Of a stretch of 64,000 nt of DNA, positions 60,797-64,000 are shown one piece after another. How positions within the stretch are numbered: position 1 is the first letter of the stretch; the number at the start of each line of letters is the position of its first letter. Source of the DNA: a virus. The stretch covers positions 62,001 through 126,000 of the IMG/VR virus record IMGVR_UViG_3300046171_000193; one strand, 5' to 3'. Below the pieces are notes generated by a model. It searched no databases. It saw nothing but the letters and a program-made list of their open reading frames with translations, and was not told the DNA's origin. Made by a program: the position numbers and the translations under genes.

Positions 60797-60824
60797 ATGG
60801 GTGCCGAATGATCGGGCCCATTTT
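60797..60824 (+). other. Hairpin in the hsp20 leader
   Basis: ATGGG and CCGA on the 5' side pair with TCGG and CCCAT on the 3' side around an ATGA loop, with a small internal bulge, then TTT. It begins at about the predicted transcript start of the late promoter. It could stabilise the mRNA, attenuate, or respond to temperature; none of these is shown. Confidence 0.5.
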
Positions 60825-60850
60825 AACCTTGCTAGTCATAGGAGGAAAAC

Positions 60851-61315
60851 ATGACAAGTAATTTCGTATATCCACGGAACGCATTCTTAGGTTTCGACCA
60901 CATCTTCGATCAGCTGGAGTCTATTCACAGCCACGCGAAGGATACTTATCCCCCACATAACGTAATTAAACACGACAATATGAAATATGAGATTGAACTT
61001 GCTGTTGCAGGTTTCAATAAAGATCATATTGATATTGAAATCAAAGACCACGTGCTCACTATCACAGGTGATAGACCACAAAGGCGTGATCAAAATAGTT
61101 ACGTTCACAAAGGGATTAGTGCTCGAAGGTTTAAGAAGTCGTATCGTCTAAGCGAATACACAGAAGTCACTGGAGCAGACATGAAGGATGGGATTTTGAC
61201 AGTCGGTTTAGAAGTCGTCCTACCAGAAGAGAAGCGTCCTCGTAAAATCAATATTGGTCAAAACGAGGTAATCAATGACAAATCTACTAAAGAACTTCTT
61301 ACAGAAGCTACGTAA
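60851..61315 (+). CDS. hsp20: Small heat shock protein (Hsp20)
   Basis: A 154-residue alpha-crystallin-type chaperone. The domain spans residues ~38-135 (YEIELAVAGFNKDHIDIE, VLTITGDR, MKDGILTVGLEVVLP). The C-terminal IxI motif in RKINIGQ docks neighbouring subunits. It starts behind AGGAGG. Hsp20 genes are widespread in marine T4-like phages and are thought to hold folding intermediates of virion proteins. It overlaps the DUF1127 gene by 41 bases. Confidence 0.92.
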   Translation: MTSNFVYPRNAFLGFDHIFDQLESIHSHAKDTYPPHNVIKHDNMKYEIELAVAGFNKDHIDIEIKDHVLTITGDRPQRRDQNSYVHKGISARRFKKSYRLSEYTEVTGADMKDGILTVGLEVVLPEEKRPRKINIGQNEVINDKSTKELLTEAT

Positions 61316-61478
61316 CAGACAAACCTATAGAAACACTTATAATGAACTTTCAAGCCTTACAGATTATGAATTAAATGATATTGGCATTACTCGAGGGGAC
61401 ATTAAAAGAGTAGCTATGGGAGATCCATCTTATCGATTAGTCACAGACTATAATGATAATCTGAAAGGATGGGTTTAA
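61275..61478 (+). CDS. DUF1127 (YjiS-like) protein
   Basis: A 67-residue basic protein. ELSSLTDYELNDIGITRGDI (residues ~24-43) is the DUF1127 signature, common in small proteins of alpha- and gammaproteobacteria; some bind RNA. It starts inside the 3' end of hsp20 and ends TAATG with the next small gene. A bacterial rather than typical phage family, so probably acquired from the host lineage. Confidence 0.75.
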   Translation: MTNLLKNFLQKLRNRQTYRNTYNELSSLTDYELNDIGITRGDIKRVAMGDPSYRLVTDYNDNLKGWV

Positions 61479-61642
61479 TGACAATTATAACGTCTTATAT
61501 ATTCTCGCCATTGTCGGGATTGTGGTCTTCATTAGACCGTACTATGAAGGTGATAGGGTACTCACGGGCAGCGGCAGAACTAACGCGGCTTGGGTATCAC
61601 GAGCAATCTAAACGGCTTATGATGGAATTTAAGAACTTATAA
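61478..61642 (+). CDS. Small protein coupled to the DUF1127 gene
   Basis: A 54-residue frame starting at the A of the previous stop (TAATG). The C-terminal half (YSRAAAELTRLGYHEQSK, then RLMMEFKNL) is a basic amphipathic helix and the N-terminus is hydrophobic (IITSYIFSPLSGLW). DUF1127 proteins often show a similar RAAxELxRL helix, so it may be a degenerate second copy. It is missed by a 60-residue length cut-off. Function unknown. Confidence 0.6.
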   Translation: MTIITSYIFSPLSGLWSSLDRTMKVIGYSRAAAELTRLGYHEQSKRLMMEFKNL

Positions 61643-61645
61643 ATA
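61638..61645 (+). promoter_or_regulatory. T4-type late promoter (TATAAATA)
   Basis: Exact consensus overlapping the stop of the 54-residue gene, 23 bases before the DoxX-like start. It heads the membrane-protein and pseudoazurin operon. Confidence 0.8.
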
Positions 61646-61668
61646 AGAGAACAATAGTCAGAGGTGAT

Positions 61669-62076
61669 ATGATAAAAAACATTGTTAATAAAATTCCAGA
61701 ATTTTGTATGAGTCATTGGCTTTTTCGTATTCCATTGGCTATTGTTTTTCTACAGCAAGGCTTTAGTAAATTACCGGTAACAATAGAAGGTGCAGAAAGT
61801 TTTGACTTGCCTTACATTGTGTGGTGGTTTGCAGCATACGGTGAGATCGGTGCTGGTATTGGCTTGCTTGTAGGCGGAGCCATTATATGGCAGAAGCTAA
61901 AAGAAATTAATGATATTATAACTCGGTTCAGCGGTATTACAATTTGTAGTATTATGACAGGAGTTATATGGGTAGGTCAACCAGAAAGTTTCTGGGATGT
62001 TATCTTGTACGATAACTTCCATGTGTTTCTTTGGGTTGGCGGTTTATATTTTGCACTGAGAGGTAATAGAACATGA
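61669..62076 (+). CDS. DoxX-like inner-membrane protein
   Basis: A 135-residue membrane protein with about four hydrophobic segments (residues ~18-35, 48-70, 85-103, 115-130). FRIPLAIVFLQQGFSKL is typical of the DoxX family, and the glycine-rich second segment (IGAGIGLLVGGAII) follows the family plan. DoxX proteins have been linked to quinol oxidases and sulphur/redox metabolism. First gene of a late operon ending in pseudoazurin; overlaps the next gene by four bases. Confidence 0.72.
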   Translation: MIKNIVNKIPEFCMSHWLFRIPLAIVFLQQGFSKLPVTIEGAESFDLPYIVWWFAAYGEIGAGIGLLVGGAIIWQKLKEINDIITRFSGITICSIMTGVIWVGQPESFWDVILYDNFHVFLWVGGLYFALRGNRT

Positions 62077-62273
62077 GAGAGCAACTAATTAAGGCAGCTA
62101 GAATGCACGCAGAAGGTGAGCTAGAGCGGGCCAAAACTAATTTTGAGGTCTACTTAAATCATCCTGTAGGCATTGGTGAACATAGCGATATTGTTGAAGC
62201 TATGCAGAAAGAGCTAAGTACTATGGGTCATGCATCCGAACGATTAGAAATGCTAGCTAAGCATTTTGAATAA
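62073..62273 (+). CDS. Small helical phage protein
   Basis: A 66-residue protein (MREQLIKAARMHAEGELER; NHPVGIGEHSDIVEAM) of a family seen in many marine T4-like phages. Two helices separated by a HPVGIGEH loop. No membrane segment or catalytic motif. Coupled to DoxX upstream (ATGA overlap) and to the next gene downstream (TAATG). Function unknown. Confidence 0.65.
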   Translation: MREQLIKAARMHAEGELERAKTNFEVYLNHPVGIGEHSDIVEAMQKELSTMGHASERLEMLAKHFE

Positions 62274-62428
62274 TGAGCGAGAACTATTGTACTACTAAAG
62301 GGCTAGGATGGGCCTTTCTAATTATTATTATTGGAATGGTAGGTATGCCTATTCTTGGGGCAGCGATTGCTTATCCAGACAACTGTAAGCAGTCCATTCT
62401 TATTCCATGCATAGGACTAGGTGAATAA
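62273..62428 (+). CDS. Small single-span membrane protein
   Basis: A 51-residue frame starting at the last base of the previous stop. One clear transmembrane segment (WAFLIIIIGMVGMPILGAAI), then a short Cys-containing tail (DNCKQ, IPCIG) probably on the periplasmic side. It is directly followed by the next ATG. Too short for the usual cut-offs but consistent with the tight operon. Confidence 0.6.
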   Translation: MSENYCTTKGLGWAFLIIIIGMVGMPILGAAIAYPDNCKQSILIPCIGLGE

Positions 62429-62620
62429 ATGCACTTTACTATTATTAATAATAGCACAGGTGAAACATTTGATATGGAATTTGATTCTCATGAACAGAAA
62501 GAAAAGTGGCTTGATCTGTCCAAGGGGTTTAAATGCCTTGGTGAAGTACAAGGTGACTATCTTCCAACTCGTCACGTGAGAATGAGAAACAAAGAGGAAC
62601 ACGCAGGATGGGGGAGTTAG
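62429..62620 (+). CDS. Small hypothetical protein
   Basis: A 63-residue protein (MHFTIINNSTGETFDMEF; EKWLDLSKGFKCLGEV) in the membrane/pseudoazurin operon. Charged and soluble, with no recognised domain. It abuts the upstream gene with no gap and overlaps the next by 13 bases. Function unknown. Confidence 0.58.
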   Translation: MHFTIINNSTGETFDMEFDSHEQKEKWLDLSKGFKCLGEVQGDYLPTRHVRMRNKEEHAGWGS

Positions 62621-62826
62621 ACCCAAGAGCAGAAGCTCAAGAAGAAGCCGAAGTAACATTTGACGCTTTTATGTTATGGACAAAAAGAGTTACGATGTAT
62701 GCTGCAATATTTCTTGGTATTGTTGTGTTTGGTTGTAATGCAGGAGTAGAAACTGGTAAAAATAAGACTGGCTCTCAATATAACGGAGAACAGTACGACC
62801 CATATAATTTAAATAAGGATAAGTAA
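62608..62826 (+). CDS. Small membrane protein, aa3-oxidase subunit IV-like
   Basis: A 72-residue protein with one transmembrane helix (residues ~30-47, YAAIFLGIVVFG). The stretch TFDAFMLWTKRVTMYAAI just before and into it resembles the short bacterial aa3-type cytochrome c oxidase subunit IV of alphaproteobacteria (TF-x-GF-x-x-x-T-x-W pattern). Here an extra hydrophilic tail of ~25 residues follows. The resemblance is by eye and could be chance. It overlaps the next gene by one base. Confidence 0.5.
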   Translation: MGELDPRAEAQEEAEVTFDAFMLWTKRVTMYAAIFLGIVVFGCNAGVETGKNKTGSQYNGEQYDPYNLNKDK

Positions 62827-63152
62827 TGAATGGAAGTATAAAAGCATTTCCTCCTATGGCTTTGTGGATAGTAGCCAAGGAAGGATGGAAGAGTATAATG
62901 ACTATAGAGCATTCGCCTCTTCGTAAACTACCACCTCAACTCGGATTAATGGTATTTTTAATTCTGTCAGTTATGTGGAGTGGTATCTTTGCTGCTCTTA
63001 TAAGCAATCCATACATATTTGGTTGGACAGCTGGCGGACATGTTCTAGTTATTTCCGGAATTTTTATAACAGCAATCGTTCATCAGCAGGCTGATAAGTA
63101 TCCCACACACATGAAGTATAGTGGAAGAAGCGCTAATGGTGAACACGAATAA
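62826..63152 (+). CDS. Two-span membrane protein
   Basis: A 108-residue protein with two hydrophobic helices (GLMVFLILSVMWSGIFAALI near residues 39-58 and GHVLVISGIFITAIVH near 71-86). The N-terminal MALWIVAKEGWKS is amphipathic and the C-terminus is hydrophilic with several His. It lies nine bases before the pseudoazurin gene in the same operon. I do not recognise the family; a membrane partner for the secreted copper protein is one possibility. Confidence 0.6.
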   Translation: MNGSIKAFPPMALWIVAKEGWKSIMTIEHSPLRKLPPQLGLMVFLILSVMWSGIFAALISNPYIFGWTAGGHVLVISGIFITAIVHQQADKYPTHMKYSGRSANGEHE

Positions 63153-63161
63153 GGATAAGAT

Positions 63162-63593
63162 ATGAATAAAGCTCTAATATTTACTATGGTACTTACCTTT
63201 TTGAGTACTATGATTATATCAGCTGCTAACGCAGGAGATATTACTATTGAAATGTTGAACAAACGTGACGATGGACAAAAGATGGTTTACTCTGCAGATA
63301 TTGCTAGAGTAGAAGTAGGTACTACAATAACATGGATTCCGACGTCAAAAGGACATAACGTAGAATTTATTGCTGGACCTGATGAATGGGATATGCCGAA
63401 GAAATCAAAGAACAATAAAGAAGTTTCTATTACCTTTGATGTTCCAGGCGTTTATGTATATCAATGTACGCCACACGCAACAATGGGCATGATTGCTTTA
63501 GTTGTAGTTGGTGATGGTGATAATGACGTATCTAAAGCAAAGGTACGAGGAAAGTCTAAAAGAAAGCTAAAGGAACTTTTAAAGGAGCTGTAA
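63162..63593 (+). CDS. Pseudoazurin-like secreted blue copper protein
   Basis: A 143-residue precursor. Residues 1-24 are a signal peptide (MNKALIFTMVLTFLSTMII, cleavage likely after ANA). The mature domain has the type I copper ligands His65 (SKGHNVEF), Cys102, His105 and Met110 (YQCTPHATMGM), with the C-x2-H-x4-M spacing of pseudoazurin and plastocyanin; GHNVEFIAG is pseudoazurin-like. These carry electrons in the periplasm, for example to oxidases or nitrite reductase. A ~20-residue Lys-rich tail (RGKSKRKLKELLKEL) is unusual for the family. Last gene before a strong terminator. Confidence 0.88.
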   Translation: MNKALIFTMVLTFLSTMIISAANAGDITIEMLNKRDDGQKMVYSADIARVEVGTTITWIPTSKGHNVEFIAGPDEWDMPKKSKNNKEVSITFDVPGVYVYQCTPHATMGMIALVVVGDGDNDVSKAKVRGKSKRKLKELLKEL

Positions 63594-63641
63594 TGCTTGA
63601 TCCTGATCACTCATATCGAAAAAAAGTTGGAAAATAAAAAG

Positions 63642-63662
63642 GGCGCTTCGGCGCCTTTTTTT
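63642..63662 (+). terminator. Rho-independent terminator after the pseudoazurin gene
   Basis: GGCGC/GCGCC stem with TTCG loop, flanked by an A-run before and seven Ts after. The A/T flanks could extend the stem and let it work on both strands. Confidence 0.88.
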
Positions 63663-63663
63663 G

Positions 63664-63692
63664 TTTACATTGCCCGCAAAGTGTGATAGAAT
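63664..63692 (+). promoter_or_regulatory. Extended -10 promoter of DNA polymerase gp43
   Basis: TTTACA, 17-base spacer, TAGAAT preceded by TGA. It begins immediately after the terminator T-run and lies 24 bases before the gp43 start codon. Confidence 0.68.
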
Positions 63693-63715
63693 AAGTATAT
63701 CGTTGGAGGTTTAAT

Positions 63716-64000
63716 TTGTCATTTTATACATCAGTCAATCGCTATGGGTCTCAGATCCTATATTGTGGCTATAACGACAATGGCGTACGTGTCGAAAAGA
63801 AAATAAAGTTTGCGCCCACACTTTTTATTCCAAGTAAAAATAAAAATACCGAGTGGCTTGCCCTTGATGGCACGCCAGTAGAACCTTTAGGTTTTCCCAC
63901 AATGAGGGATGCCAAGAATTTTGTAGATCAATACAAAGATGTTGATGGTATGAAAGTCTATGGCAATACTAATTATATTCATCAATGCATTACAGACATG
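63716..64000 (+). CDS. 43: DNA polymerase gp43, N-terminal fragment (runs off the window)
   Basis: The first 95 residues of the T4-type family B polymerase: SFYTSVNRYGSQILYCGYN, VEKKIKFAPTLFIPSK and LDGTPVEPLGFPT match the gp43 N-terminal domain. The start is a TTG at 63716 with a strong GGAGGT seven bases upstream; no in-frame ATG exists before residue 64, so the TTG is well supported. Transcription probably starts at the extended -10 promoter just upstream. The catalytic domains lie beyond the window. Confidence 0.88.
   Translation, partial: MSFYTSVNRYGSQILYCGYNDNGVRVEKKIKFAPTLFIPSKNKNTEWLALDGTPVEPLGFPTMRDAKNFVDQYKDVDGMKVYGNTNYIHQCITDM

Noticed and set aside
34737-63593. Idea that pseudoazurin supplies electrons to the bilin reductase
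   Set aside because: Bilin reductases need low-potential ferredoxin in the cytoplasm, whereas pseudoazurin is high-potential and carries an export signal.
63593-63637. 14-residue frame starting TAATG after pseudoazurin with a strong AAAGGAG site
   Set aside because: Too short to support as a gene despite the good ribosome site. It ends just before the terminator and may be leftover coding sequence.
1-64000. tRNA genes, integrase, insertion sequences and attachment sites
   Set aside because: None could be recognised by eye. Gaps between genes are nearly all under 100 bases, and no transposase or integrase motif appears in any frame.

Overview
The window is 64 kb of an AT-rich, almost fully coding genome of a marine T4-like myovirus (cyanophage/pelagimyophage type). 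The T4 core is unmistakable and in the usual order: baseplate gp8; neck and tail completion gp13, gp14, gp15; terminase gp16 and gp17; sheath gp18; tube gp19; portal gp20; prohead gp67, gp68, gp21, gp22, gp23; gp3-like tail protein; UvsY, UvsW, late sigma gp55; gp47/gp46; clamp gp45; clamp loader gp44/gp62; RegA; and the first codons of DNA polymerase gp43. Eleven exact T4-type late promoters (TATAAATA) precede mostly structural genes. Extended -10 sigma70-like promoters precede gp45, gp55, gp43, probably gp44, and the leftward sugar operon. The host cannot be read directly. Pseudoazurin, a DUF1127 protein, an aa3-oxidase-subunit-IV-like peptide and a PcyX-type bilin reductase together suggest an alphaproteobacterium (inference).

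Layout. 1-13 kb: tail and baseplate proteins, including a fibre ending in a cupredoxin-like domain, a complete S8 subtilase and a 1750-aa structural protein. 13-16 kb: a periodic coiled-coil protein, two DxD glycosyltransferase-like proteins and a methyltransferase-like protein. 16-28.6 kb: giant repeat fibres and two paralogous proteins with about 11-12% cysteine, likely adhesins. 28.7-38.2 kb: a surface-sugar island with an SGNH hydrolase, a GT9 heptosyltransferase-like protein, two carbamoyltransferase-family proteins, HldD, both halves of HldE, a GmhB-like HAD protein, a cupin and a 2OG-Fe(II) oxygenase. A heme oxygenase plus ferredoxin-dependent bilin reductase pair lies inside it in the opposite orientation behind its own late promoter. 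38.2-53 kb: virion assembly, then recombination. 53-60.7 kb: late sigma and replisome, with a glutaredoxin-phosphomannomutase fusion between gp44 and gp62. 60.8-63.6 kb: Hsp20, DUF1127, DoxX, small membrane proteins and a secreted pseudoazurin. 63.7 kb to the end: gp43.

How it fits together. The sugar genes encode nearly all of ADP-L-glycero-D-manno-heptose synthesis (GmhA not seen), plus a transferase and O-carbamoylation. This suggests remodelling of host LPS or decoration of virion fibres. The bilin pair should turn heme into biliverdin and then a phycobilin. The membrane and pseudoazurin group could act on host periplasmic electron transport.

Quality caveat. Several essential genes (gp19, gp23, gp55, gp47, gp46, gp45, gp44) and one fibre gene are broken by single-base indels, many in short homopolymers. 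The density is highest in gp23 (49.46-49.85 kb). I read these as consensus sequencing errors rather than biology and annotate the genes across them.
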